A DNA stretch of 64,000 nt, from positions 62,001-126,000 of the forward strand of contig NZ_JAAKGO010000002.1 of assembly GCF_011043525.1 (NCBI RefSeq), read 5' to 3'. This document shows, piece after piece, positions 44,285 to 54,188 of the stretch. The notes below the pieces were generated by a model. It made no database searches, was not told the DNA's origin, and worked only from the letters and a program-made list of their open reading frames with translations. Positions within the stretch are counted from its first letter, which is position 1. Each line of letters starts with the position of its first letter. The position numbers and the translations under genes are program-made. The DNA is from Sphingobacterium sp. SGG-5. Lineage in GTDB: Bacteria > Bacteroidota > Bacteroidia > Sphingobacteriales > Sphingobacteriaceae.

Positions 44285-46183
44285 TTACCACCCCGGATTT
44301 TGAACCAAGTTTTTATTGACGATTAAATCGTTTTGCCGAATTGGCCAGAAATAATCTTTCGTTCTAAACTGCTGATCAAAAAGTATACGCTCTCTATAAA
44401 AGCCTTCCGTATTATTTTGATTCACATCCCAGCCAGTTATCGGCTGATTCAACTCATCGGGTGCAGTTCGCCAACGTCGCAGATCCCAAAATCGCTCCCC
44501 TTCAAAAACCATTTCAATAGCGCGCTCCCGCTGTATGATCTCCCGTAAACCTTCTTTTGTTTCCAGTTTGTACGCTTCAGTGGTGAATGTGTTCCATGCG
44601 TATTCAACACCCGGCAGCCCCGCTTTGGTACGAATCCGGTCTAAATATTCATAAACCTCAGTACTTGGCCCGTTCAATTCGTTTAACGCCTCGGCATAAA
44701 GCAGATACAGATCGCCCAACCGTAGCATTACCCATGGGTAATTAACCGCATTATAAGTTGAGTTTTCTGAATTGGAATTTGTATAATTCACTAACTTTTT
44801 AGCATAGTATCCTGTCACAGAGTGAAAACCCAGCTGCTGTTTACCCCCAAATTCCCCTACCAACAGTTTCAACCAGTAAGGCTCATCAGTATTGAAATTC
44901 CCTTGTCCATACCAAACCCCTCTATCAAACCCCAACGAGCCATAAAAACGAGGTTCTCTATCGAAGTTAAAAGCAACAGTGGTTTCTCCTTGTTTAATAT
45001 AGTAGCGATCTTCATACTCCGCCACCTTCAAATCAAATCGGTTGTTATAATCCCAGGTTATATCTTTGTCTATAGGCACTCCGTTCTCGGTATAAAACAG
45101 ACTAGCGATCTTCAATGGAACACCCGTACTTCCATTGGGTGTCGTATAGCCGCGTTGCTCTTCGCTCAATGCTTTGGGCTGTGTCCATGACTGCAGTGAG
45201 GTAGTTGAGGTATTACGCGCCCATATAATCTCACTGTTCCATGGATCAGTCACCGTACCCCTGTTGGTTAAGCCCAAGCGCAGACTGTCGGGAATACCTT
45301 GGGTTCGGTTATCCAGCGGAAATTCATATAATGAATACCCTTGAATATCCGCAGCAACCAAAATTGCGTCTTTCAGTGCATCCACAGCCTTTCTCCACTT
45401 TTCTTGGCTGTACTCCGTATTGAATAAAACTGTACCATCACGATTCGTAAAGTTTGCATAGGTCGTGTTACCGTTGAACAATGGACTGGCAGCATAGGTC
45501 AAAATCTTTGCTTTATACCCCAATGCGATGGGTAACGTAATCCGGCCATAATCGGAATTCTCGTTTATCAATTGCAACTGCAACCCGTCCTCTGCCTCAG
45601 TAATCAGTTCCTCGATGTAATCAAACACTTCGTCCACCGGTCTGCGGGATACCCTCACCTCTTCTCCAGAAGCCGATATCGGTATATTCTCGCGCATAAT
45701 GGGTATCGGCCCATAAGAACGGAGGAGTAAAAAGTGATAGTATGCTTTCAAAAATTTCGCCTCTGCAGCCCATTGTCTCTTCTCGTAATCATCCATATCA
45801 GGCACACTGCTAATATGTTCTAAAAAAATGTTACATTCTCGGATAGCTTCCCACAGGTCAGAGCCACCGTTTTCCCCAATCCAGTAATTTATTAATGGAT
45901 TCGATACACTTTGTAACCCCTTGGCTATATTCCAACTGTCCCAAGTTGTTTTATCACTGGACAACCAAAACTCATCAGCTCCATAAAATCCAGGATTAAT
46001 ATATTTATCACCAAAATCGGGGATATAGGAATAGCATCCCGCTAAATATCGTTCCGCGGTGCTTCGCATCCGAAAAGCATATTCCAAGCTCGCCACATTG
46101 TCAGGAACCACATCTATCCATTTGTTGCAACCTCCGGATATAGCAATAATGCAAGCAGCTATTGTTATTTTTAAATAATTCAT
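44285..46183 (-). CDS. SusD/RagB-family glycan-binding lipoprotein
   Basis: 632 residues, larger than the SusD at 27793. Lipoprotein signal (ITIAACIIAISGGC), then WIDVVPDNVASLEYAF; TPR helices include WAAEAKFLKAYYHFLLLRSYG; C-terminal motifs LRLGDLYLLYAEALNEL, YLDRIRTKAGLPGV and RERAIEMVFEGERFWDLRRWR. It begins 3 bp after the susC stop, so translation is coupled. It forms the lid of the SusC channel encoded next to it. Confidence 0.97.
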   Translation of the reverse strand: MNYLKITIAACIIAISGGCNKWIDVVPDNVASLEYAFRMRSTAERYLAGCYSYIPDFGDKYINPGFYGADEFWLSSDKTTWDSWNIAKGLQSVSNPLINYWIGENGGSDLWEAIRECNIFLEHISSVPDMDDYEKRQWAAEAKFLKAYYHFLLLRSYGPIPIMRENIPISASGEEVRVSRRPVDEVFDYIEELITEAEDGLQLQLINENSDYGRITLPIALGYKAKILTYAASPLFNGNTTYANFTNRDGTVLFNTEYSQEKWRKAVDALKDAILVAADIQGYSLYEFPLDNRTQGIPDSLRLGLTNRGTVTDPWNSEIIWARNTSTTSLQSWTQPKALSEEQRGYTTPNGSTGVPLKIASLFYTENGVPIDKDITWDYNNRFDLKVAEYEDRYYIKQGETTVAFNFDREPRFYGSLGFDRGVWYGQGNFNTDEPYWLKLLVGEFGGKQQLGFHSVTGYYAKKLVNYTNSNSENSTYNAVNYPWVMLRLGDLYLLYAEALNELNGPSTEVYEYLDRIRTKAGLPGVEYAWNTFTTEAYKLETKEGLREIIQRERAIEMVFEGERFWDLRRWRTAPDELNQPITGWDVNQNNTEGFYRERILFDQQFRTKDYFWPIRQNDLIVNKNLVQNPGW

Positions 46184-46186
46184 ACG

Positions 46187-49100
46187 TTAGAAAGTTACAT
46201 TTATACCTAAATTAAACACCCGCTGAAGCGGATAACCCAATCCATTCCCACCCATTTCCGAATCCCACAATTTGAAATGGCTAAGGTTAAATAAATTCGT
46301 TCCGCTCACATAAAAACGCGCTGTCTTCGCATGGAGCCTGCTTCGCATATTCTCTGATAACGAAAACCCGATTTCAGCCTGCTTTAGCCGTAAGAAATTA
46401 CCGTTGTGTAACCACCAGGTGCTGCGCTGGACATTGTTGCTATGATTGTTCGTACTTAATCTGGGCCATAGCGCGTATATATCCGGGTTACTTAAAGAAT
46501 AATGATCATCCGCGAATGCCTGCAGGATCTGCTTACCACCAACAAACGGCTGGACAGCGACCGGATCTACAAAAAAAGAGGAATAGGCCGATCCCTGAAA
46601 GAAAGCGGAAACGTCTAACATTTTCCATCCAAATGAAAAACCTGCACCATAAATAATCTGAGGAATAGTTGGAAAGCCGATAGGTACCTCATCTAAGCTA
46701 TTAATGACACCATCACCATTGATATCTTTGTATTTAATATCGCCCGCAATATTCGATCCACCGGCAAAATCCTGAAATGGCGAGTTCTGAACTTCATCAT
46801 CATCAATAAAGAGCCGCTCAGCAATATATCCCCGAGGCTGATTGAGGGGCTGCCCCACATGAGATTTCCACCATTCTTTATCATATGTAGGTTCTTCATA
46901 TACTCTATATTTATTTGTTGCATATGTAAAATTACCTCTCGCCTGCAGCCACATCTGCTTGGAAAAACTATGTGAAAAATCTACCGACATATCCATACCT
47001 CGACCAGAGGCCTCTCCCACATTTGCTTTTAAATCGGCCATCAGTCCCATCGTTGTCGGAATATCCGCGCGGTCCATCAAGATATTTTTTCTGATTTCGG
47101 AGAAGAAGTCTGCCTGAATTTCAACTTTGTTAAACAAACCTAATTCAACGGCTAAATTTGTCTTATAGGACGTTTCCCAAGTGATATCCGGATTGGCATA
47201 CCGTTTTACGTTAATACCATTTAACGTTCGTCTACTCTGCTGTCCAAACGTATAACGACGATTATTTGAATCCATCTGGACTTCAGAGATATAGAAAAAA
47301 CGATCAATAGCAGCTCCAATCTGATCATTCCCCACCAGCCCGTAGGTCCCACGTAAGCGGAATTTGTGAATTTTATCTTTCCATGGTGTCCAAAATTTCT
47401 CATTGGATACACTCCAAGCCAGACCGAACGACGGAAAAAATCCAAAACGTTGACTTTCGTGAAACCGTTCCGAACCATTGTATCCGAAGTTAAACTCCGC
47501 ATAATACCTGCTGTCATACGCGTAAGTCCCTCTTCCAGAAACGCCGACATTCCGCGAAGGCAGGGAAACTTGTAGGTTTTCGGCATGTGAGTTAAGGCTA
47601 GATCGTAGAATGTTTACCAGCAAAGCACTCACAGCGTGTTTTTCATGGAAGACCCTACTATAATCGACAGCCGACTCTAAGTAGAATATCGAATTCTGAA
47701 CTCTTCCCGGCGGATCGTTAGGTGCATCATAATCTAACCATTCCGTTCCTGATGATTCATTAAAAACCCGCAAGGTATATTCTCCTGTTCGGCGATCCAT
47801 GGATTCCATGCCATAATAAAAAGGTTTATACGAACGATTGATTTCAAACCGGGACGTCCGGTTCGTATTGAACATCGACCGGAACCGTAGTCCCGGCGTA
47901 ATAAACGCCAAATCCTGTTTGAGTTCCATCTGCGCCATCATGACTGAACGGGTGTAATCTTTATAACCGCTCACCATATTCGCATAGGGATTAATAAACG
48001 ATTTTTCCGGATCTGCCGGTCTACCGAACATGATATGCTGCACGTAATCGTGGTCCGCATCTTTTGGATAGGTAGGCCAAAAGTCAACCGGACTGCTTCT
48101 AATCACCTGATTGTAAAGGGTAGCTCCGCCTGGAATGGGCCCGTTATAATCATCAAATACACCATTTAACCGTACGATCAGCTCCGTTGATTTTGTCACA
48201 TCGACATTCACATTAGCGCGGAGCGTATACGTCTTTAAATCAATATTGTTATTAAAATTATTTACCGGATCAACTTTTAACACCCCATTATCTTGGGCAT
48301 AAGAACCGGCGACATAATATCGGGCAACTTTACCTCCACCCCGAACATTGAGGTTATGGCGATGGTTGATCGTACTTTTTTTGAACAATTCCTCTCGCCA
48401 ATCTACTTGAGGGAAAAGAATCGGGAACTCTCCTTTTTCTGTCGCATCAATATATTCACGCGCATAGTAAGGTCTTTCAAGCGGAAAACGTGACTGTTGT
48501 GCTTCATTATACAATTTCATGTATGTTACCGGATCTGCGAAATCGACATTGCGAGTCGGTGCTGAATACGAAGCTTCGCTACGAAAAGAGATACTTGCTG
48601 GACCTTCTTTTCCTTGCTTTGTTGTCACGTAAATAACTCCATTTGCTCCGCGTGCTCCATATAAAGCGGTGGAGGTCGCATCTTTCATAATAGAAAAACT
48701 CTCGATATCATCTGGACGAAGACGCGCCAACTCTGTAACGCCCACTTCTACACCGTCGATCAAGATCAAGGGATCCACCTTCCCTGTTCCGAACGAGGTC
48801 ACCCCCCGAATAAAAAAGTCGGCATTATCCATACCCGGTTCTCCACTACGCTGATAAGCTATAATTCCGGCAGCCTGGCCAGCCAAAGCTGTTGTCAGGT
48901 TACTGGATGGTATTCGTAGATTCTCAGGCTTAACTTGGGTCACAGAACCGACCATGTCGGTTCGCTTCTGCTGCCCAAAAGCCACAATCACAACCTCCTC
49001 TAAGGCTTCAGGGTCTTCTTTCAATACCACCTCAATTTTTCCTTCGTCCCCGATGATGACTTCATGCTGCAGATAACCGGTATAGCTAACAACCAAAATG

Positions 49101-49648
49101 GTCCCCTTCTCCAATTTTGGAAATGAAAAATTCCCACCGCCGTCCGTCTGAGTTCCCACATTAGTCGACTTGATCGTGATCGTAGCCCCCACTAAGGGTT
49201 CTCCGGTTTCGTTTAGTACCGTGCCCCTGATCTCTTGCAGTACGTCTGCGACTATTGGCCGTGGCACAGCTCTCTTCGCCTTAATATATATCATCCCTTT
49301 GCTGATCTCCGCATATAAGGACTGATCCTGCAAGATGGTACGTAGTGTCTCATCTAGTCCGGCATTGGTGACTTTCACCGTTACCTTTCTCGCTTCTTTG
49401 AGCAGTTTCGTGTTGGCGATAAAGCTATACCCACTTTGTTTCTTCACTTCGGCCAACACTTTTTCCAAGGGTGCGTCAGTGAAGCGTAACGTAATGGTCT
49501 GGGACCTAATATTGGCACTAGCCTGTGCAATAAATAGTAATAATGATATAAAAAAGAGCTTCATGCGGATCAATAATTTGAAGCGTGAATATTGCGGAAT
49601 GTGTATGTTACGTGCATACGCATTCTTGCAATCTATGAGATAATTCAT
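46187..49648 (-). CDS. SusC-family TonB-dependent receptor with STN signalling domain
   Basis: 1153 residues. Signal peptide (MKLFFISLLLFIAQASA, starting about residue 29), STN domain (LEKVLAEVKKQSGYSFIANT), carboxypeptidase-regulatory-like domain (IRGTVLNETGEPLVGATI), EEVVIVAFGQQKRTDMVGS, plug (ALAGQAAGIIAYQRSG, PLILIDGVEVG, SFSIMKDATSTALYGARGANG) and barrel ending NLGINVTF. The STN domain couples substrate binding to the FecR protein upstream. Confidence 0.97.
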   Translation of the reverse strand: MNYLIDCKNAYARNIHIPQYSRFKLLIRMKLFFISLLLFIAQASANIRSQTITLRFTDAPLEKVLAEVKKQSGYSFIANTKLLKEARKVTVKVTNAGLDETLRTILQDQSLYAEISKGMIYIKAKRAVPRPIVADVLQEIRGTVLNETGEPLVGATITIKSTNVGTQTDGGGNFSFPKLEKGTILVVSYTGYLQHEVIIGDEGKIEVVLKEDPEALEEVVIVAFGQQKRTDMVGSVTQVKPENLRIPSSNLTTALAGQAAGIIAYQRSGEPGMDNADFFIRGVTSFGTGKVDPLILIDGVEVGVTELARLRPDDIESFSIMKDATSTALYGARGANGVIYVTTKQGKEGPASISFRSEASYSAPTRNVDFADPVTYMKLYNEAQQSRFPLERPYYAREYIDATEKGEFPILFPQVDWREELFKKSTINHRHNLNVRGGGKVARYYVAGSYAQDNGVLKVDPVNNFNNNIDLKTYTLRANVNVDVTKSTELIVRLNGVFDDYNGPIPGGATLYNQVIRSSPVDFWPTYPKDADHDYVQHIMFGRPADPEKSFINPYANMVSGYKDYTRSVMMAQMELKQDLAFITPGLRFRSMFNTNRTSRFEINRSYKPFYYGMESMDRRTGEYTLRVFNESSGTEWLDYDAPNDPPGRVQNSIFYLESAVDYSRVFHEKHAVSALLVNILRSSLNSHAENLQVSLPSRNVGVSGRGTYAYDSRYYAEFNFGYNGSERFHESQRFGFFPSFGLAWSVSNEKFWTPWKDKIHKFRLRGTYGLVGNDQIGAAIDRFFYISEVQMDSNNRRYTFGQQSRRTLNGINVKRYANPDITWETSYKTNLAVELGLFNKVEIQADFFSEIRKNILMDRADIPTTMGLMADLKANVGEASGRGMDMSVDFSHSFSKQMWLQARGNFTYATNKYRVYEEPTYDKEWWKSHVGQPLNQPRGYIAERLFIDDDEVQNSPFQDFAGGSNIAGDIKYKDINGDGVINSLDEVPIGFPTIPQIIYGAGFSFGWKMLDVSAFFQGSAYSSFFVDPVAVQPFVGGKQILQAFADDHYSLSNPDIYALWPRLSTNNHSNNVQRSTWWLHNGNFLRLKQAEIGFSLSENMRSRLHAKTARFYVSGTNLFNLSHFKLWDSEMGGNGLGYPLQRVFNLGINVTF

Positions 49649-49719
49649 AAATTTGATTTGTTAGGTTCAAAAAATGTGATGTATTACGTGCAGTAGGCAG
49701 GCACATCGACCTGACTTTT

Positions 49720-49744
49720 CCGGAGGTGTTGCAAGCACTTCCGG
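49720..49744. other. Hairpin between fecR and susC (second locus)
   Basis: CCGGA-g-GTG, loop TTGCAAG, CAC-t-TCCGG on the plus strand, 8 pairs plus one mismatch, followed on the plus strand by TTTTTT. In the susC direction (minus) it has no U-tract and lies just after the fecR stop, matching the hairpin at 24308-24327 in position. Confidence 0.55.
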
Positions 49745-49750
49745 TTTTTT

Positions 49751-50905
49751 CTATCTCTTTTTCAGTAAAAGCCTCCTTTCTTTGATCTCAAATCGTAGAT
49801 TACTGGTTTCTTCAATGGCTTTCAACACGGCCGACAGCGGCATATTACGACTGATCTCCGCGTAGAAGGCGTCTTGTGGTATAGGAGCGATATCCGACTG
49901 GATATCGTACCAGCGTTCAAGTTGCGGTAGTATGTCCGCCAACGTGCTGTAATGGAATACAAATTCGCCCTTTACCCATCCTGTTACAGCTTGAATATCT
50001 GCTGGTAAAGACTTAAAACCGTTGTCATGCAAGATGGCCGTCTGTCCAGGTTCCAACACGATTCGGTGTCCATTATTACTGTTGATATGTACGCTACCCG
50101 AGACTAAGGTGGTATTGGTCGCTCTCTGATCTCCATAGGCTTCCACATTGAATGTTGTCCCTGTAACTGTAATGCGCTGGTCATTGCTCTCCACTATGAA
50201 TGGTTTTGTTTTGTCTTCGGCTACATCAAAAAAAGCTTCCCCCTGTAACTTTACGAGACGTTGACTGCTCTCAAATCGCGTAGGATAGGTAATAGATGAT
50301 ACTGCATTTAGCCATACCTTACTACCGTCAGGCAATGTAAGTTGGTATTGTCCGCCACTTGGTGTAGCCAATGTCGCATACTGTATCGCATCAGACGTGG
50401 CCACGACCTGCTCGCCATCAGCATACGTAAAACCTTCTCCATTTGCAACGATCCCGTCCTTGTCTTCGCTTAGCTCAATGATCTCACCATTGGATAAGGT
50501 CATGGTAGCTCTGTTGCCACCAGGAAGAACATCGTCACCGTATACATTAGTCAGTTGTGGCTGTTTGCTTATCGTTCGTGTATTGTAGATATAGTACCCC
50601 GCAAAACTGACGATCAATACCGCTGCTGCTACGGCAAACCATTTCCCTAGGATAAAGGTTTTGACCGGTGCTGAAGGGATATTTTCCTGCTCAATGATAC
50701 GATGTTTAATATATTGCAAAATACGCTGTATGTCTGCCTGCACAGCGTTGAGATCTTCCGATTCCGGTTTACGGAGATACCGATCCGCAAGCGCAGCCAG
50801 ACGGCTATCATCGGCTTGCCGTATCAGGTCAAAAAGCTCCTGTTTTTCAGTATCGCTAATCGTATCGTTCAGATACTTATCATATAGTTCTTCAACGCGC
50901 TGCAT
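49751..50905 (-). CDS. FecR-family anti-sigma factor
   Basis: 384 residues from ATG 50905 (a TTG two codons earlier is the only other start). N-terminal cytoplasmic region, membrane segment WFAVAAAVLIVSFAGYYIY (about 88-106), FecR domain (YQLTLPDGSKVWLNAVSSITYPTRF, VTGTTFNVEAYG, LVSGSVHIN) and DUF4974 C-terminus (LADILPQLERWYDIQ). It restrains the sigma factor encoded 139 bp upstream. Confidence 0.95.
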   Translation of the reverse strand: MQRVEELYDKYLNDTISDTEKQELFDLIRQADDSRLAALADRYLRKPESEDLNAVQADIQRILQYIKHRIIEQENIPSAPVKTFILGKWFAVAAAVLIVSFAGYYIYNTRTISKQPQLTNVYGDDVLPGGNRATMTLSNGEIIELSEDKDGIVANGEGFTYADGEQVVATSDAIQYATLATPSGGQYQLTLPDGSKVWLNAVSSITYPTRFESSQRLVKLQGEAFFDVAEDKTKPFIVESNDQRITVTGTTFNVEAYGDQRATNTTLVSGSVHINSNNGHRIVLEPGQTAILHDNGFKSLPADIQAVTGWVKGEFVFHYSTLADILPQLERWYDIQSDIAPIPQDAFYAEISRNMPLSAVLKAIEETSNLRFEIKERRLLLKKR

Positions 50906-51044
50906 AAGCAAAATTGGTCAGAGCTTCATTGCCCCTTTTATACATATGACGCACAGAAAACAGAAAGTGACTATCGAGAAGACGATTTTTTTTTAGCACA
51001 CGCAGGGCGCGTGAACTTTCTTTAGAAAATTCATAGCATAAAAT

Positions 51045-51656
51045 CTAACAACCTACGTAGGAAAGCGCCATAATCAATGCCAATGGGGATAAAGTTTTAC
51101 CAGCTTTTTCGAGGTACTCTTTAACGGTCCCCGTAGCTTTCACCAAGTGATTATGAACAGTGTTGGGACTAATATTCATGATCTCTGCTGCTTCCCGATG
51201 ACTTTTACCCTCAATTTTACACAAGGTAAATGCCTTTCCCCTTTGTTCCGGTAATAGCGCGATTGCATCATCAAGTAACCGTTGCGTTTCTTTCGCCAAT
51301 AGATATTCTTCCAGGTCTTCCCTCATTGCCCCCTTTGACAGCTGTGCTTGTTGGTACATTTTGCTCTGCCTTTCTAATTTTCGAAAATAATCCACCGCCA
51401 TTCGTTGTGCGATACGGTAAAGGTAGGCTTCAAAAGATTGATGAATGATAATCTGTTCACGTTTCTCCCAAACTTTTACAAATAACTCCTGCAATAGTTC
51501 ATCGGCTTCTTCAGCATATTTTACCATGCGGCGCAGTTTCAAATACAAAGGTTTTGAATATTGCAGGTAGAGCAATTCAAATGCGACATGATCGCCTCCC
51601 CGTAGCCGAAACAACAAGCCCTCCTCAGTGGTATAGTCAGCGACATCTGTCATCAT
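51045..51656 (-). CDS. ECF sigma factor (FecI-like)
   Basis: 203 residues. Region 2: LLYLQYSKPLYLKLRRMV, ADELLQELFVKVWEKRE; region 4: LLPEQRGKAFTLCKIEGKSH and REAAEIMNISPNTVHNHLVKAT. Starts at a tandem ATG (51656/51653). First gene of the minus-strand locus ending at 38689 and its probable specific activator, together with the FecR protein and the STN-bearing SusC. Confidence 0.95.
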   Translation of the reverse strand: MMTDVADYTTEEGLLFRLRGGDHVAFELLYLQYSKPLYLKLRRMVKYAEEADELLQELFVKVWEKREQIIIHQSFEAYLYRIAQRMAVDYFRKLERQSKMYQQAQLSKGAMREDLEEYLLAKETQRLLDDAIALLPEQRGKAFTLCKIEGKSHREAAEIMNISPNTVHNHLVKATGTVKEYLEKAGKTLSPLALIMALSYVGC

Positions 51657-51897
51657 AAGGCATAAACTAAGTGTACGTTACCGAAACGTCTTTAAAAAAC
51701 TAACAATAGGTTCTATCTTTATACAAATAACATATACAGTTATCACTATATAATAACCCCCATTTACCTATGCTATAAAAATAATGTTAAATAATTATTA
51801 TGTTATAATCAATCTATCACTAAGGTAAAGGTAAATATTTGCATTTCAAATATTTTTTAAAATTCCGGGAGTTCGAAGCTAAACTGTACCCCCTTTT

Positions 51898-52353
51898 TTA
51901 TCTATCCAAATCAATACTAACCTCCAGAAACTTCCCCTCCTCGGTGCTATCTTCAAACGTTAATTTGACCTGTTTTGGCTTTCCCCATTGTTTCTTCCAC
52001 GCTCCGGTTTTTAGCTGAAATAGAGTAGGTTCGTCCGGTTCCAGGAGATAATTCAAGTAATTCTGCCGGTCTGACACATCAATTTTCACCTGTCCCATCT
52101 GCATACTGGCGTATAAATAAGGACTACCTTTTGAATCGACAACACCGGATGCAAATGTATTTAACCGAAACTCCCGTGGATGCTTCTGATAAGATATCAA
52201 AAATAAATCTACCGTAACACTATCTCCTTTTACAGAGACCTTGACATCTTTTACATCCACCTGAATATCATCAACGACCAAAGGTGAAGTCTCTTGGCCA
52301 AAAGAAACTATACACCATGCCATCCACACAACGAAGAAAGCGATACGTACCAT
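51898..52353 (-). CDS. Secreted beta-rich protein, function unknown
   Basis: 151 residues with signal peptide (FFVVWMAWCIVSFGQ). The mature part has repeated beta-strand patterns (VDVKDVKVSVKGDSVTVDLFLISY, VKIDVSDRQNYLNYLLEP), suggesting a single immunoglobulin-like domain. The start codon overlaps the stop of the DUF4293 gene (TAATG), so the two are translationally coupled. Confidence 0.75.
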   Translation of the reverse strand: MVRIAFFVVWMAWCIVSFGQETSPLVVDDIQVDVKDVKVSVKGDSVTVDLFLISYQKHPREFRLNTFASGVVDSKGSPYLYASMQMGQVKIDVSDRQNYLNYLLEPDEPTLFQLKTGAWKKQWGKPKQVKLTFEDSTEEGKFLEVSIDLDR

Positions 52354-52826
52354 TACCGCAACCGATCAGCTGACTTAATCAGTTTCTCATCTTTACGTAT
52401 ACCACCGATGGCCATCGCAAGAAAGATAACCGCAACAGGCAGCAAAAAGAAGCCCACACCGATATTTGCAGCCCCAAAAGATTGGGAGATAAGAGATAAC
52501 GTATTACTGGCCGATATAAATAACCAGACAGCAAAAAGACAGATCAGAACGATCTCCATGAAAATTAACTTTAACTGGAGCTTCCTGTTCTTATACTGGA
52601 AGATCGTAAAAATGGGGATGAAGCCCAGCACAACGGTTGCTATAGTTTGCAACAAATAACTTTCTTGTTTGACAGCTTCATTATTCACCGCGGTATAAGC
52701 CCCTGTTACATATAATTGCTTACCTAAGCCGACCAAATCGATATAATTCAGGTAGGGAAATAAAAATAATCCCAAAATAACGACAGCAGTCAACAATAGC
52801 CAGATCGATTGTATGCGTTGTATCAT
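52353..52826 (-). CDS. DUF4293 integral membrane protein
   Basis: 157 residues from ATG 52826; the frame remains open upstream but the family start is MIQRIQSIWLLLTAVV. Four membrane segments: residues about 7-25, TIATVVLGFIPIFTIFQY, LIFMEIVLICLFAVWLFI and VGFFLLPVAVIFLAMAI. DUF4293 is a Bacteroidota-specific family of unknown function, often called a transcription-termination-factor neighbour in annotations without proof. Confidence 0.88.
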   Translation of the reverse strand: MIQRIQSIWLLLTAVVILGLFLFPYLNYIDLVGLGKQLYVTGAYTAVNNEAVKQESYLLQTIATVVLGFIPIFTIFQYKNRKLQLKLIFMEIVLICLFAVWLFISASNTLSLISQSFGAANIGVGFFLLPVAVIFLAMAIGGIRKDEKLIKSADRLR

Positions 52827-52913
52827 TTTATAATAGTTATAGCACAAATATAACAGAATCCCCATAACTAAAGTCATTTTTTGTATCTTTACATCAAGCA
52901 TTTAATAATAGAG

Positions 52914-53144
52914 ATGATGGAAAGTATAACGATATACCCCAAAAGCAAAAAGCAGCAATCTTTGCTCAAGTCTTTATTGGAGGAAATGAAAGTACGTTTT
53001 GAAATCGGTAAATCCGATGACACAGCGATGAGTGAAGAGGAGTTTTATAAAAAGATAGATCTTGCTAAAGAGGATATAAAACAAGGGAGATATGTAGAAT
53101 ATACCCCAGAATTGCGAGAAAAGCTTTTTAAGAGTATCTTATGA
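52914..53144 (+). CDS. Antitoxin of a YoeB-type module (DUF2683/RelB-like)
   Basis: 76 residues from ATG 52914 (or 75 from 52917); the TTG at 52881 overlaps the likely promoter (TATCTTTA) and is rejected. N-terminal short strand ESITIYPKSKKQQSLLKSLLEEMKV would bind DNA or dimerise, and the acidic C-terminus (SEEEFYKKIDLAKEDIKQGRY) looks like a toxin-binding tail. Stop overlaps the toxin start (ATGA). Very short hydrophobic content, no enzymatic motif. Confidence 0.85.
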   Translation: MMESITIYPKSKKQQSLLKSLLEEMKVRFEIGKSDDTAMSEEEFYKKIDLAKEDIKQGRYVEYTPELREKLFKSIL

Positions 53145-53419
53145 GTTATCGCATAGTTTTTTCTCTCAATATTAGTAAAGACATAGCACATATAGAGAAA
53201 TCCGGAAATAAAAAACTGCTAAAAAAGCTATATTTACTTCTGGAAGAACTCAAGGAGCACCCAAGACAAGGTACGGGCAAACCGGAACAATTAAAATATT
53301 ACACTGAACCCACGTGGTCACGCCGGATTTCGGAAGAACATCGTTTGGTATATGAAATACAGGACGAAGTGGTAACCGTTTTGGTGCTTTCAGCTTATGG
53401 ACATTACAACGACAAGTAA
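53141..53419 (+). CDS. yoeB: YoeB/Txe-family mRNA interferase toxin
   Basis: 92 residues. GTGKPEQLK (Glu 49), WSRRISEEHRLVYEI (Arg 68) and the C-terminal YGHY (His 88, Tyr 89) match the catalytic and conserved residues of YoeB, a ribosome-dependent endoribonuclease. The C-terminus carries three extra residues after the usual terminal tyrosine. ATG overlaps the antitoxin stop, and its last 23 bp overlap truA. Confidence 0.93.
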   Translation: MSYRIVFSLNISKDIAHIEKSGNKKLLKKLYLLLEELKEHPRQGTGKPEQLKYYTEPTWSRRISEEHRLVYEIQDEVVTVLVLSAYGHYNDK

Positions 53420-54176
53420 AAGCACAAATCGCTATTTTTTGGAAATATCCTACGATGGAACAGCTTATCATGGATGGCAGATCCAGCATAATGCCATCTC
53501 CGTACAAGAAAAGCTGAACAAAGCCCTGCACACCTACCTCCGGCATGACATAGAGACAACAGGCGCCGGTCGGACAGATACAGGCGTACATGCCAAACAG
53601 CTTTTTGTCCATTTTGACAGCGATCATACCGCCTTGAAGAACGATCCAGGACGATGCATACATGCGCTGAATTCGCTGTTGCCTTTCGACATTGCTATCC
53701 ACCGTATTATCCCGGTGCATGAGGATGCACATACCCGCTTCGATGCGCTGGAGCGGTCTTACGAATATCTTCTTCATTTTGACAAAAACCCTTTTCAGAC
53801 AAACCGGTCGTATTTACTTCGGGATAAGCCGGACATACACAAGATGAATGAGGCAGCGCAACACCTTTATGGCAAACAAGATTTCAGCTGTTTTAGCAAA
53901 TCACATACGCAGGTGTTCACCAACATCTGTACCATCCGCGAAGCAAAATGGGAAGAAAGCGAGAATGGCATGATTTTTCACATTACTGCTGATAGGTTTT
54001 TACGAAATATGGTCCGTGCCATTGTAGGCACCTTGTTGGAAATCGGTGTAAAGGGTAGCCCAGTTTCGTATATACAGGAAGTGATAGCCAGCAAAAACAG
54101 GTCTCACGCCGGCGTGTCGGTTCCAGCATGTGGCTTGTATCTGACGCAAATTACTTACCCCTACATTCATCGATAG
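53397..54176 (+). CDS. truA: tRNA pseudouridine(38-40) synthase TruA
   Basis: Makes pseudouridine in the tRNA anticodon stem-loop. 259 residues; catalytic Asp 61 in GAGRTDTGVHA, RFDALERSYEYLLHFDKNPF and FLRNMVRAIVGTLLEIG all present. ATG 53397 lies inside the yoeB reading frame. The N-terminal eight residues vary; the conserved part begins RYFLEISYDGTAYHGWQ. So truA is translated from a message that also carries the toxin-antitoxin pair, unless it has its own promoter inside yoeB. Confidence 0.97.
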   Translation: MDITTTSKSTNRYFLEISYDGTAYHGWQIQHNAISVQEKLNKALHTYLRHDIETTGAGRTDTGVHAKQLFVHFDSDHTALKNDPGRCIHALNSLLPFDIAIHRIIPVHEDAHTRFDALERSYEYLLHFDKNPFQTNRSYLLRDKPDIHKMNEAAQHLYGKQDFSCFSKSHTQVFTNICTIREAKWEESENGMIFHITADRFLRNMVRAIVGTLLEIGVKGSPVSYIQEVIASKNRSHAGVSVPACGLYLTQITYPYIHR

Positions 54177-54188
54177 ATTACTGAACAC

